Under the pieces are notes generated by a model. The model made no database searches and was not told the origin of the DNA. It saw nothing but the letters and a program-made list of their open reading frames with translations. This document shows, in pieces, positions 1-6,084 of a stretch of 9,623 bases of DNA. Within the stretch, counting starts at the first letter, position 1, and each line of letters starts with the position of its first letter. The position numbers and the translations under genes were made by a program. This DNA is from CBFDBF01 sp050295355. GTDB taxonomy: Bacteria > Pseudomonadota > Gammaproteobacteria > Chromatiales > Chromatiaceae. The stretch is taken from assembly GCA_050295355.1 (NCBI GenBank), contig JBNKPL010000090.1:1-9623 (forward strand), given 5' to 3'.

Positions 1-16
1 CAGGCGGGCTTTTTTA
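1..16 (+). terminator. Right half of a probable intrinsic terminator
   Basis: The window opens with a GC-rich arm (CAGGCGGGC) followed by six T residues at 10-15, the usual end of a rho-independent terminator. The matching left arm would lie outside the window, so this is a partial call. It suggests that an upstream plus-strand unit ends here and that bfr starts a new transcript. Confidence 0.45.
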
Positions 17-140
17 TGCGGGACGAATTTTCACTCTATTTGCCTAAGGCGAAAAGGTGAGACAGACGATAGGTGTATAGCGGCATTTTTGCTAGATTAG
101 ACGTATCCCAAGTCATGACGCGAGAGAGGCAAGAAAGGCG

Positions 141-650
141 ATGTACGAAAAAAGCGTAGAGCTGCTCAATAAGGCGGTGGCGGATGAGCTGTCCGCAGTG
201 CACCAGTATATGTATTTCCACTTTCACTGCGATGATCAGGGCTACGATCTGCTCGCCGCGCTGTTCAAACGGACCGCCATCGAAGAGATGATGCATATCG
301 AGCGTCTGGCGGACAGGATACTGTTTCTAAAGGGTGACGTGGAGCTGGGGAACGCCGATCCAGTGAAGAAGGTTCACGATGTGGCCGAGATGCTGGAGAT
401 CGTCAGCGGCATGGAGCAGGAGGCGATTGTCATGTACAACCAGTTCGCCCTCGAATGCGCCGGCAACGCCGATTCCGCCTCACGCAAGCTATTCGAATCG
501 CTGGTGGATGACGAGGAACGCCATTTCGGTCAGTTTGATGACGAGCGCGAAAATTTGCGGAAGTTCGGCGACGAATACCTTGCGCTGCAGTCCATGGAGC
601 GCAGCAAGGCGACTTCGAACTCGACCCCGGGCGGGGGCACGGCCGCGTAG
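141..650 (+). CDS. bfr: Bacterioferritin, haem-binding iron-storage ferritin
   Basis: This 169-residue protein is a four-helix-bundle bacterioferritin that oxidises Fe(II) and stores it as a mineral in the cytosol. All six ferroxidase ligands of the family can be placed with exact spacing: E16, E49, H52, E92, E125 and H128 (E. coli Bfr: E18, E51, H54, E94, E127, H130). M50 matches the haem-ligating Met52 of E. coli Bfr, so haem binding is likely and a plain non-haem ferritin or Dps is less likely. The chosen start leaves the normal short N-terminus before helix A. The RBS is only fair (AAAGG close to the ATG). The C-terminus has a low-complexity Ser/Thr/Gly/Ala tail (about residues 153-169), making it roughly 11 residues longer than E. 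coli Bfr. The upstream 17-140 leader is comparatively AT-rich; no convincing Fur box or promoter was found. The gene converges on the methyltransferase 12 nt downstream. Confidence 0.9.
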   Translation: MYEKSVELLNKAVADELSAVHQYMYFHFHCDDQGYDLLAALFKRTAIEEMMHIERLADRILFLKGDVELGNADPVKKVHDVAEMLEIVSGMEQEAIVMYNQFALECAGNADSASRKLFESLVDDEERHFGQFDDERENLRKFGDEYLALQSMERSKATSNSTPGGGTAA

Positions 651-662
651 TCAGGAGAGGCG

Positions 663-1214
663 TTATCCCGGCCCGGCCCGGGATTGGCGCCGCACATATT
701 CATACATCACGATGGAGGCGGCCACGCTTACATTCAGGCTCTCGATCCTTCCGAACTGGGGGATGGAGAGGCAGCGGATATCCGGGTAGTTCCTGCGGTC
801 AAAGCTGATCCCCATCTCCTCGTGGCCGAAGATAAAGGCGCTTTTCTTCGGCAACGCCGCCTCCATTAGTGAATTTCCTTTATCCGCCTCCAGGGTGAAC
901 AGGGTGTAGCCCCGCTCCGTCAGATCCCGGTGACACTCCGCAAAGCCATCATGAAAACGGGCGGGTACGTTTTTGAACGCCCCCTTGGCCGCCGCCGGAT
1001 CGAAGGGGCCGATGTTGATCAGATGTACCTCTTGGGCGCCGAAGATCTCGGCGCTGCGGAAGATCTTCGGCACATTAAAGCCGGCCTTCAAATGATCCAG
1101 CACCAAGATAAACGCATGAACGCCCGGCTGGGCCAGCAGGTTCCGCTGCCGGTGCTTCTGGTAGCGGGCGAGGGCCAGGCTGCGTTTTTTTCGATGGAGC
1201 TTCCGTTTCGACAT
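663..1214 (-). CDS. SpoU/TrmH-family RNA 2'-O-methyltransferase
   Basis: This 183-residue SPOUT-fold methyltransferase is predicted to transfer a methyl group from S-adenosylmethionine to a ribose 2'-OH of rRNA or tRNA. The three SpoU motifs are present in order. Motif 1 spans about residues 37-65, with N47 and R53 in the N-x5-R pattern. Motif 2 is IFGHEEMGIS, near residues 128-137. Motif 3 has IPQFGRIESLNVSVA, near residues 151-165, which forms the knotted SAM site. The first 25 residues are very basic (KRKLHRKKR and more), suiting RNA contact. There is no L30e-like N-terminal RNA-binding domain as in RlmB, so it is a compact TrmH-type member. Motif 1 reads NVPKIFRS where NIGAIxRT is usual. 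The target nucleotide cannot be told from sequence. The start is the ATG at 1214, with a weak RBS. It is transcribed alone, divergently from the FKBP gene. Confidence 0.85.
   Translation of the reverse strand: MSKRKLHRKKRSLALARYQKHRQRNLLAQPGVHAFILVLDHLKAGFNVPKIFRSAEIFGAQEVHLINIGPFDPAAAKGAFKNVPARFHDGFAECHRDLTERGYTLFTLEADKGNSLMEAALPKKSAFIFGHEEMGISFDRRNYPDIRCLSIPQFGRIESLNVSVAASIVMYEYVRRQSRAGPG
665..684. other. GC-rich hairpin at a convergent gene junction
   Basis: Arms ATCCCGG (665-671) and CCGGGAT (678-684) form a perfect 7-bp stem with a 6-nt loop. It lies just beyond the end of bfr and overlaps the last codons of the minus-strand methyltransferase. There is no T-tract on either side, so it is not a canonical rho-independent terminator. 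It could weakly terminate or protect the 3' ends of both convergent messages, but high GC also makes chance hairpins common. Confidence 0.3.
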
Positions 1215-1361
1215 GGCTGTTTGTGGCCCGGTCAGGGCGGATTTGCTGAATACCGCTGGTGATAGGTGGATGCAGGCCGTGTTAAGGTAACGATTTACGC
1301 ACCCACGCTAGAGGCGTTTTCGCGAGCTCCTCTATACATTCAAACTAGTTAGGAGAGAGCG
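1215..1361. promoter_or_regulatory. Divergent intergenic region with FKBP-operon leader
   Basis: This 147-bp gap separates the methyltransferase from the FKBP gene and must hold promoters for both directions. On the plus strand a possible -10 (TATACA, 1333-1338) has no good -35 partner. An inverted repeat TAGAGG (1309-1314) / CCTCTA (1329-1334) with a 14-nt spacer overlaps it and could be an operator or a leader hairpin. A short dyad GTTA-AGG-TAAC lies at 1281-1291. The RBS AGGAG at 1351-1355, 6 nt before the ATG, is strong. The promoter itself is an inference. Confidence 0.35.
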
Positions 1362-1790
1362 ATGACGCAGGCCACTTCCGGCAATACCGTAAAAGTCCAT
1401 TATACCGGCACCCTGAGTGACGGCACCCAGTTCGATTCCTCCGTGGGCCGCGAGCCCCTGGAGGTCACCCTCGGCCAGAATCAGGTCATACCCGGCTTTG
1501 AGCAGGGACTGGAAGGTATGGCCGTGGGCGAAACCAAGAGCATCCATATCCCTTCGGAAGAGGCGTACGGCCCCCATATCCCGGAGATGGTGCAGGATGT
1601 GCCGCGGGATCAGATTCCGCCGGAGATAGAGCTGGAGCTCGGCACCCAGCTCCAGGCCGAGGGTCCCGGCGGCCCCCTGCTGCTGGTGGTGACCGGCCTC
1701 AGCGAGGAGACGGTTACGGTGGATGGCAATCACCCCCTGGCCGGCGAGGATCTCAACTTTGAGCTGGAGTTGGTGGAGATCGTTGCCTGA
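1362..1790 (+). CDS. FKBP-type peptidyl-prolyl cis-trans isomerase, SlyD/FkpB type
   Basis: This 142-residue protein has no signal peptide and should be a cytosolic prolyl isomerase and chaperone. The FKBP half begins with VKVHYTGTLSDGTQFDSS and continues through VIPGFEQGLEGMAVGE and EEAYG. The insert-in-flap chaperone domain follows (about residues 70-120). The chain closes with VDGNHPLAGEDLNFELELVE, the signature of the SlyD/FkpB subfamily. The His/Cys-rich nickel-binding tail of E. coli SlyD is absent, so FkpB (SlpA) or a tail-less SlyD is the better comparison and a nickel role is not supported. The start has a strong AGGAG RBS at good spacing. It is the first gene of a plus-strand unit; the phosphodiesterase begins within 20 nt of its stop. 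Confidence 0.92.
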   Translation: MTQATSGNTVKVHYTGTLSDGTQFDSSVGREPLEVTLGQNQVIPGFEQGLEGMAVGETKSIHIPSEEAYGPHIPEMVQDVPRDQIPPEIELELGTQLQAEGPGGPLLLVVTGLSEETVTVDGNHPLAGEDLNFELELVEIVA

Positions 1791-1808
1791 AGGTAATTGA
1801 TTGAAGTG

Positions 1809-2963
1809 ATGCTTCCGGATTATCAGGGCGGCAGCCTGCAGAATCTCATGGTCTCCATTGAGGAGGCGCTGGGGAGCAGGACTGCCGGATACCCTGAGCT
1901 TGGGCTTTTGCCCGCTACTTCCTTCGAACCGGACCGCAATCTGGTCCTGCTGGTGATCGATGGTTTGGGGTACGACTATCTCAGCCGTAGGTCGGGCGTG
2001 TTGCGGGAGTATCTGCGGGGTTCCGTCACCTCGGTTTGTCCCGCCACCACCGCCAGCGCCATCACCACCTTTCTCACCGGGGCCGCGCCGCAGCAGCACG
2101 GCTTTACCGGCTGGTTCAGCTGGTTCCGGGAACTGGGGAGCGTACTGGCCATTCTTCCTTTCAAGGCGCGTTGCGCCGCGGAGCCTTTGAACGGGGTGGC
2201 CTATACGCCGGCCGATCTGTGTGGCGCTACGCCCCTTACCAGCCGTCTTACCCTTCCCACCCATACGGTGGCACCTGACTGGATGGCGGACTCCGCATTC
2301 AACCGCGCCTTTCAGAACGGTACCCGCATGTGGCCCTATAAGGGGATGGACGGACTTTTCTCCGCAACACTAAAGGCGGTCAAAAAGGAGAAGGCCCCCG
2401 CTTTTGTCTATAGCTACTGGCCCGATTACGACTCCCTGTGTCATATGTTCGGGGTGGGGAGCCTGGAGGTGTCGCAACACTTCGAGCAGCTGGAGCAGGC
2501 GTTTGCCCGCTTCCTCAACTCATTGCAGGGGAGCGGCACCCGCCTGATCGTGACCGCCGACCACGGGTTCATCGACAGCCCCAATGAACGGATGATCGAG
2601 ATGGCGGACCATCCTGCGCTGGCCGATATGCTGATGCTGCCCCTTTGCGGCGAACCGCGGCTGGCCTACTGCTATGTCCACCCCGAGCGGCGGGAGCGAT
2701 TCGAGGCCTATGTGGGCAATGAACTGGCCCATGCCATGGATCTTCTGCCCAGCTCCCGCTTGATCGAAGAGGGGTGGTTCGGTCTGGGAACGCCGCACCC
2801 GGAGCTGCAGTCGCGGGTGGGGCACTACACTATGGTGCTTAAGGAAAACTACAAGGTTCGGCACTGGCTGCTGGGCGAGAAACCCCACCAGCACCTGGGG
2901 GTGCATGGCGGGGTGAGTGCGCGGGAGATGCAGGTGCCCCTGATCGTGGTGGACGATCTGTAA
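1809..2963 (+). CDS. Alkaline phosphatase superfamily phosphodiesterase (nucleotide pyrophosphatase-like)
   Basis: This 384-residue protein belongs to the type I phosphodiesterase/nucleotide pyrophosphatase family, two-metal hydrolases of phosphodiester or pyrophosphate bonds. From the ATG at 1809 the metal and nucleophile residues can be assigned by family pattern: D51 in VLLVIDGLGYD, T81 as nucleophile in PATTASA with LTG downstream, D208 and H212 in DYDSLCH, D251-H252 in TADHG, and H366 in HGGVSAREMQVPL. No signal peptide or membrane segment is seen, so it is probably cytosolic, unlike many periplasmic relatives. TTG (1797), GTG (1806) and ATG (1809) are in frame and no RBS clearly decides among them. 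ATG was chosen because homologues, as I recall them, begin near PDYxGGSxxNLM. The natural substrate is unknown. It lies between the FKBP and CxxCxxCC genes in an apparent operon. Confidence 0.85.
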   Translation: MLPDYQGGSLQNLMVSIEEALGSRTAGYPELGLLPATSFEPDRNLVLLVIDGLGYDYLSRRSGVLREYLRGSVTSVCPATTASAITTFLTGAAPQQHGFTGWFSWFRELGSVLAILPFKARCAAEPLNGVAYTPADLCGATPLTSRLTLPTHTVAPDWMADSAFNRAFQNGTRMWPYKGMDGLFSATLKAVKKEKAPAFVYSYWPDYDSLCHMFGVGSLEVSQHFEQLEQAFARFLNSLQGSGTRLIVTADHGFIDSPNERMIEMADHPALADMLMLPLCGEPRLAYCYVHPERRERFEAYVGNELAHAMDLLPSSRLIEEGWFGLGTPHPELQSRVGHYTMVLKENYKVRHWLLGEKPHQHLGVHGGVSAREMQVPLIVVDDL

Positions 2964-2982
2964 GGTCTACGGGAAAATAGCG

Positions 2983-2997
2983 CCCCTTCTGAAGGGG
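2983..2997 (+). promoter_or_regulatory. Palindrome covering the RBS of the CxxCxxCC gene
   Basis: CCCCTTC and GAAGGGG flank a single central T, giving a 15-nt palindrome in the 40-nt gap after the phosphodiesterase. The right arm contains the AAGGGG Shine-Dalgarno sequence (2992-2997), 6 nt before the ATG at 3004. If it folds (in practice a 5-bp stem with a 5-nt loop), the RBS would be paired. This may lower translation or tie it to passage of upstream ribosomes. It could also be chance. Confidence 0.4.
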
Positions 2998-3003
2998 AAC
3001 AGC

Positions 3004-3495
3004 ATGACGAAGAAACAACAGAGAATCTGCCAGCCCTGTACCGGCTGTTGTGACGGCTGGGTGCGGATGGTGATTGAAGGTGAGGATGTATATCCTGGTC
3101 GCCCGTGCCGACACAGTACCGGGCAAGGGTGCGATGCCTACGAGCGCAGGCCCCAGGACCCCTGCCACGATTTCAACTGCGGCTGGGTGGCGGCGGACAG
3201 TCCCCTGCCGGAGTGGATGAAGCCCAACGAGGCCAAGGTGATCGTGCTGTTCAGCAAGCTCAACTGGCGCGGCATGCCAGTGGACCTGGCGGTGCCGGTG
3301 GGCAAACGCATACCCCCCAGGGCCCTGCAGTGGCTGAAGCAGTTTTCAGAGCGGAATCTTAGGCCCTTGATCTTTACCGAGCAGATCGAAAGTAACGGCG
3401 AGTTCCAGAAGGAGCAGCAGCTGTTCGTCCATGGACCGCCGGAGTTTCAGCAGGAGTTCGCGCAGTTGCAGAAATCGGGCGCCAAGCTCTGGTAG
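3004..3495 (+). CDS. YkgJ-like CxxCxxCC metal-binding cysteine-cluster protein
   Basis: This 163-residue protein has eight cysteines packed into its first 59 residues: C9, C12, C15 and C16 (the CxxCxxCC hallmark), then C35, C43, C54 and C59. The second set follows the family pattern C-x7-C-xxYxxRPxxPC-x4-C. This matches the YkgJ/FliB-type CxxCxxCC domain, proposed to chelate zinc or iron. The remaining ~100 residues have no cysteines and no recognised motif, so the enzyme activity, if any, is unknown. No signal peptide or membrane segment is present. The start is set by AAGGGG six bases upstream, and that RBS lies in a palindrome. The flavin-reductase-like gene follows after 10 nt, so the two are probably co-translated. 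A role in iron or redox handling is an inference from this pairing only. Confidence 0.8.
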   Translation: MTKKQQRICQPCTGCCDGWVRMVIEGEDVYPGRPCRHSTGQGCDAYERRPQDPCHDFNCGWVAADSPLPEWMKPNEAKVIVLFSKLNWRGMPVDLAVPVGKRIPPRALQWLKQFSERNLRPLIFTEQIESNGEFQKEQQLFVHGPPEFQQEFAQLQKSGAKLW

Positions 3496-3505
3496 TCACC
3501 AGCCT

Positions 3506-4114
3506 ATGAACCTCGACCTTTCCGAACTCAGCACCGCGGCCATCTATCACGCCATGACCCAGCTGGTGATCCCGCGCCCCGTGGCCTGGGTGCTGTCGGA
3601 GAACGACGGGGGCGACTACAACCTGGCCCCTTTCTCCTATTTCACGCCCATCAGCAGCAACCCCCCGCTGCTCATGTTCTCCGTGGGCAAGCGGCGGGAC
3701 GGCACACCCAAGGATACCCATGGGAATATCGCGGCGCGAAACGATTTCGTGGTCCATATCCCCCATATGGACCTGGTGGGGGATGTCACCGAGAGTTCGG
3801 CGCCCCTGCCGCCCGGCCGGTCGGAGGTCACGGCGCAGCAGTTGGAGTTGGAACCGTTCCCCGGTTCCCCGCTGCCGCGCCTGAAGGGGTGCCGCATCGC
3901 CCTCGCCTGTGAGCGGCACGAGATCCTGGAGATGGGCAATGTGCCCCAGGCGCTGATCTTCGGCCGCATCCATCGGATCTGGGTGGAGGATAGCCTGGTG
4001 GAAAAGGATGAAGAGGGTCGCCTGAAAGTCCATGCAGACCGGCTCGATCCCCTGGGGCGTCTGGGCGGGGACGAATACGCCGGCCTCGGGGCCATTATCC
4101 GGCGGCCCCGCTGA
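3506..4114 (+). CDS. Flavin-reductase-like FMN-binding split-barrel protein
   Basis: This 202-residue protein is a flavin reductase-like domain protein, a split-barrel fold that binds FMN and, in studied members, uses NAD(P)H to reduce flavin or acts as a flavin-dependent oxidoreductase. Typical segments are IPRPVAWVLS (residues 22-31), NLAPFSYF (39-46), NPPLLMFSVG (52-61) and the flavin-contact stretch KDTHGNIAARNDFVVHI (69-85). The start at 3506 is chosen because the split barrel begins directly after it; the in-frame upstream extension is an out-of-frame reading of the previous gene. The RBS is weak, as expected for a gene 10 nt behind another. It ends 2 nt from the convergent endA stop. 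The electron acceptor or substrate is unknown; partner proteins are probably the neighbouring operon members. Confidence 0.87.
   Translation: MNLDLSELSTAAIYHAMTQLVIPRPVAWVLSENDGGDYNLAPFSYFTPISSNPPLLMFSVGKRRDGTPKDTHGNIAARNDFVVHIPHMDLVGDVTESSAPLPPGRSEVTAQQLELEPFPGSPLPRLKGCRIALACERHEILEMGNVPQALIFGRIHRIWVEDSLVEKDEEGRLKVHADRLDPLGRLGGDEYAGLGAIIRRPR
4087..4110. other. GC-rich hairpin at the flavin reductase/endA junction
   Basis: CGGGGCC (4087-4093) and GGCCCCG (4104-4110) form a 7-bp perfect stem with a 10-nt loop, inside the last codons of the flavin-reductase-like gene and just beyond the endA stop. No T-tract follows in either direction. It may serve as a shared weak 3' end for two convergent units that are only 2 nt apart. 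Confidence 0.3.
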
Positions 4115-4116
4115 AA

Positions 4117-4779
4117 TCAGAACCGCAGTTGGTCGGCCAGGTCCGGCCGGTCGATGAAGGGGTTGCGGGTCCCCTGTAGACTCTGGATGCGGTCGTTGCG
4201 CCGCCGCTCGGCGTCATCCGGCGGGTCCTGACGATTCCACTGTTGCAGCATCTGGCCCTGGGGACGGTAGATCCGGATGCCGTAGCTCTTGTGCATGTAG
4301 AACATGGCCCGGGCGATATTGCCGCGCACCTGACGGCGGGGCTCGGCCCGGCGCCGCTTCTCATCCACCTCGAAATCGCAGCTGCCGAAGCGCCGCCGTT
4401 CTCCCAGCACCGTACCGTAGGCCATGGCGCCCCTGGCCTCATTGATGGTGGCCAACGCCGGGTAGAGGTTGTGCATGTCCGATTCGATGCGGTTGAACAG
4501 CTCGCTCCCCTTGCGGCAGAACTCGCGGGTCTTGCAGCCCAACTCCTTCACCACCCAGGACATGGGCAGCACATGCTCCACATTGATAGCGCTGCTCTTG
4601 CTTGGGCCGAAGCGTTTGCCGCAGTAGAGGGTCTCGCCCCCCGCGCCGTAGAGCTGGGACCAGAAGATGGGCAGGGTGTCGAAATAGGCGCCCTGCGGTC
4701 TCTGCGCGGCCTGGGCGGCGGGCGCAAGGGAGAGGGCGGTCAGTAACAGCAGTGCGAGGGCGGTCCGGGTTTTCACCAT
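4117..4779 (-). CDS. endA: Endonuclease I, secreted or periplasmic DNase
   Basis: This 220-residue protein belongs to the EndA/Vvn family of periplasmic or secreted nonspecific nucleases with a beta-beta-alpha-metal site. Residues 1-24 form a signal peptide (basic MVKTR, Leu/Ala-rich core, AQA cleavage after A24). The catalytic region shows NVEHVLPMSW with general-base H69, then DMHNLYP (N104 as likely metal ligand) and TINEARG, followed by the ARAMFYMHKSYG helix and the QWNRQDPPDDAERRRNDRI stretch typical of the family. Four cysteines (53, 82, 88, 134) remain after cleavage, suiting disulfides in an oxidising compartment. The start is fixed by AAGGA about six bases upstream plus the signal peptide; longer in-frame extensions were discarded. 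It is the last gene of the minus-strand cluster, 77 nt after rsfS, in the place where rlmH often sits. Confidence 0.9.
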   Translation of the reverse strand: MVKTRTALALLLLTALSLAPAAQAAQRPQGAYFDTLPIFWSQLYGAGGETLYCGKRFGPSKSSAINVEHVLPMSWVVKELGCKTREFCRKGSELFNRIESDMHNLYPALATINEARGAMAYGTVLGERRRFGSCDFEVDEKRRRAEPRRQVRGNIARAMFYMHKSYGIRIYRPQGQMLQQWNRQDPPDDAERRRNDRIQSLQGTRNPFIDRPDLADQLRF

Positions 4780-4856
4780 GCGTGTCCTTTGATTCTCTTG
4801 GTTGAGACCCGCGGGAGCCGCTCGGGTTCGATCCGGGTGAAAAGCGGAATGAACGG

Positions 4857-5219
4857 TCAGTTTGCCTCTTCGCTGTTCGGCGTCTTCGCGTCGTCGAAAT
4901 CGAGGCTCCAGAGCCGTTCCAACTGATAGAAGTCCCGCACCTTGGGCAGCATGACGTGGACCACCACGCCGTTGAGGTCCACCAGCGCCCATTCGCCGTC
5001 CTCGATCCCCTCGGTGCCCAGGGGCGGCTCTCCCGCCAGCTTGGACTGGAAGGCCACCGCCTCGGCGATGGATTTCACATGGCGGTCGGAGGTGCCGCTG
5101 GCGATGATCATGATGTCGGTGATGCTGGTCCGGCCGCGGACATCCAGCACGGCGATATCCCGCGCCTTCATATCCTCAAGTACCTTCAGGACCAGATCAC
5201 GGTGCGCTTCTACTTCCAT
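4857..5219 (-). CDS. rsfS: Ribosomal silencing factor RsfS
   Basis: This 120-residue Iojap/RsfS protein binds ribosomal protein L14 (uL14) and blocks subunit joining when nutrients are short. The family core is complete: DVRGRTSITDIMIIASGTS (about residues 28-46), the RHVKSIAEAV helix, and EGIEDGEWALVDLNGVVVHV leading into the closing KVRDFYQLERLW. Length is normal for the family (E. coli RsfS is 105 residues) with a short acidic tail. The start at 5219 (MEVEAHRDL) was preferred over the one 33 nt upstream because homologues begin near the first helix; the RBS is weak. It follows nadD by 74 nt, the usual partner order. Confidence 0.93.
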   Translation of the reverse strand: MEVEAHRDLVLKVLEDMKARDIAVLDVRGRTSITDIMIIASGTSDRHVKSIAEAVAFQSKLAGEPPLGTEGIEDGEWALVDLNGVVVHVMLPKVRDFYQLERLWSLDFDDAKTPNSEEAN

Positions 5220-5293
5220 AAATTTAGGGCTGCCTGGGTAAAAAGGGCGCAATTCTACCCCAATTGGCGAGGTTTCGCAGTTTTTGCCTGTTT

Positions 5294-5902
5294 TCAGGCA
5301 TAGAGGCCGTCACGCCGGATGATCTCCAGCACCGGCTCGGGGAGCAGGTAACGGGGGGATTCGCCGCTGCGGATCAGCTCCCGGATGCGGGTGGCGGAGA
5401 TCTCCAGTTGGGTCACCGGCTGCAGCCAGATGCGCCCGGCGGGTGAGCCGCGGAGGTCGTTGATGGCATGGGTAATCCGTTCCGGGTAGAGGTCCGGACG
5501 GTCGTCGCCCGGCCGCTGCATCACCACGATGTGGGCCAGGTTCAGGATCTCTTCGGGTTTATGCCAGGTGGGAAATCCGCGGAAGGCGTCGGAGCCGATG
5601 ATGAGGCAGAGGGGGGTGTCGCCCAGCTCCTCGCGCAGGGAGCGCAGGGTGCGCACGGAGTAGGATTTCCCCTCCCGCTCCAGCTCCCGGGTGTCCAGCC
5701 GGAAGGCGGGTGCGTCCGCGATGGCGGCGCGGATCATCTCCAGCCGCTGCTGCGGCGTGGCGCCGGGCTGCTCGCGGTGGGGCGGGTCGCGCAGGGGGAT
5801 CAGGCGCAGCTCCTCCAGTCCCAGCGCCTGCTGTACCTCCAGGGAGGTGCGCAGGTGCCCAAAATGGATGGGATCGAAGGTGCCGCCGAAGATGCCGATC
5901 AT
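5294..5902 (-). CDS. nadD: Nicotinate-nucleotide adenylyltransferase NadD
   Basis: This 202-residue enzyme joins nicotinate mononucleotide and ATP to give deamido-NAD, the penultimate step of NAD synthesis. The nucleotidyltransferase signature GGTFDPIHFGH is at residues 6-16 (H13 and H16 bind ATP phosphates), LIIGSDAF and the W/H-containing loop FPTWHKPEE follow, and the C-terminal ISATRIRELIRSG motif is intact. The start at 5902 (MIGIFGG) gives the normal N-terminus. A 24-residue longer reading would start inside a palindromic repeat and is not credible. No strong RBS precedes it. The conserved cluster is interrupted upstream: REP-like repeats and the DUF559 gene lie between nadD and proA, so nadD may depend on read-through or on its own promoter within 5903-5947 or beyond. 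Confidence 0.94.
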   Translation of the reverse strand: MIGIFGGTFDPIHFGHLRTSLEVQQALGLEELRLIPLRDPPHREQPGATPQQRLEMIRAAIADAPAFRLDTRELEREGKSYSVRTLRSLREELGDTPLCLIIGSDAFRGFPTWHKPEEILNLAHIVVMQRPGDDRPDLYPERITHAINDLRGSPAGRIWLQPVTQLEISATRIRELIRSGESPRYLLPEPVLEIIRRDGLYA

Positions 5903-5947
5903 GGGGCTATTATGGCTTGGCGGGTGTGGATAGCACAGGGGTTTTTG

Positions 5948-6066
5948 CTTTCTCCCCCTCCTGGCCTCCCCCATTCATGGGGGAGGGACCGCTTGGTGGA
6001 AGGGTGTTAGCACGATGGCAAGTTATACCTCACTTCCAGTCCCCTCCCCGCAAGCGGGCAGGGTAG
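5948..6066. repeat. REP-like inverted doublet I (left of the DUF559 gene)
   Basis: Two palindromes face each other. The left one has 10-bp arms at 5965-5974 and 5977-5986 with an outward CTCCCCCTCCTGGCC tag. The right one has arms at 6042-6051 and 6054-6063 with one mismatch (a C at 6059). A 49-nt spacer (5988-6036) separates the two repeat units. The left palindrome, reverse-complemented, aligns with the right-type palindrome and its tag, so they are inverted copies of one REP-like unit. The right tag is degenerate (AGGGTAG in place of AGGGCTAGG). It matches doublet II exactly 534 bp away without gaps: 35 of 40 bases in the left part and 22 of 22 at 6037-6058, but only about 21 of 49 in the spacer by hand count. 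It lies 45 nt upstream of nadD. Confidence 0.85.
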
Positions 6067-6084
6067 CAGTCCGGCGGAGCTGAA

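Noticed and set aside
17..140. Fur-box or IscR-type site upstream of bacterioferritin
   Set aside because: An iron-responsive site would be expected, but no stretch resembled the GATAATGATAATCATTATC consensus; only a short GCCT-A-AGGC dyad was seen.
1332..2264. Long minus-strand open frame opposite the FKBP and phosphodiesterase genes
   Set aside because: It lies antisense to two well-supported genes, has low-complexity Gly/Arg/His-rich composition and no recognisable domain. It is a high-GC shadow frame.
4780..4992. 71-residue N-terminal extension of EndA overlapping rsfS
   Set aside because: A clear signal peptide and a good RBS place the start at 4779; the extension is an out-of-frame reading of the end of rsfS.
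5285..5300. Hairpin TGCCTG-TTTT-CAGGCA as terminator after nadD
   Set aside because: The 6-bp stem is followed by A residues rather than U in the nadD transcript and overlaps the nadD stop; co-transcription with rsfS is expected.
5903..5974. 24-residue N-terminal extension of NadD
   Set aside because: The extension begins inside a REP-like palindrome and precedes the GGTFDPIHFGH motif, which normally sits at the very N-terminus.
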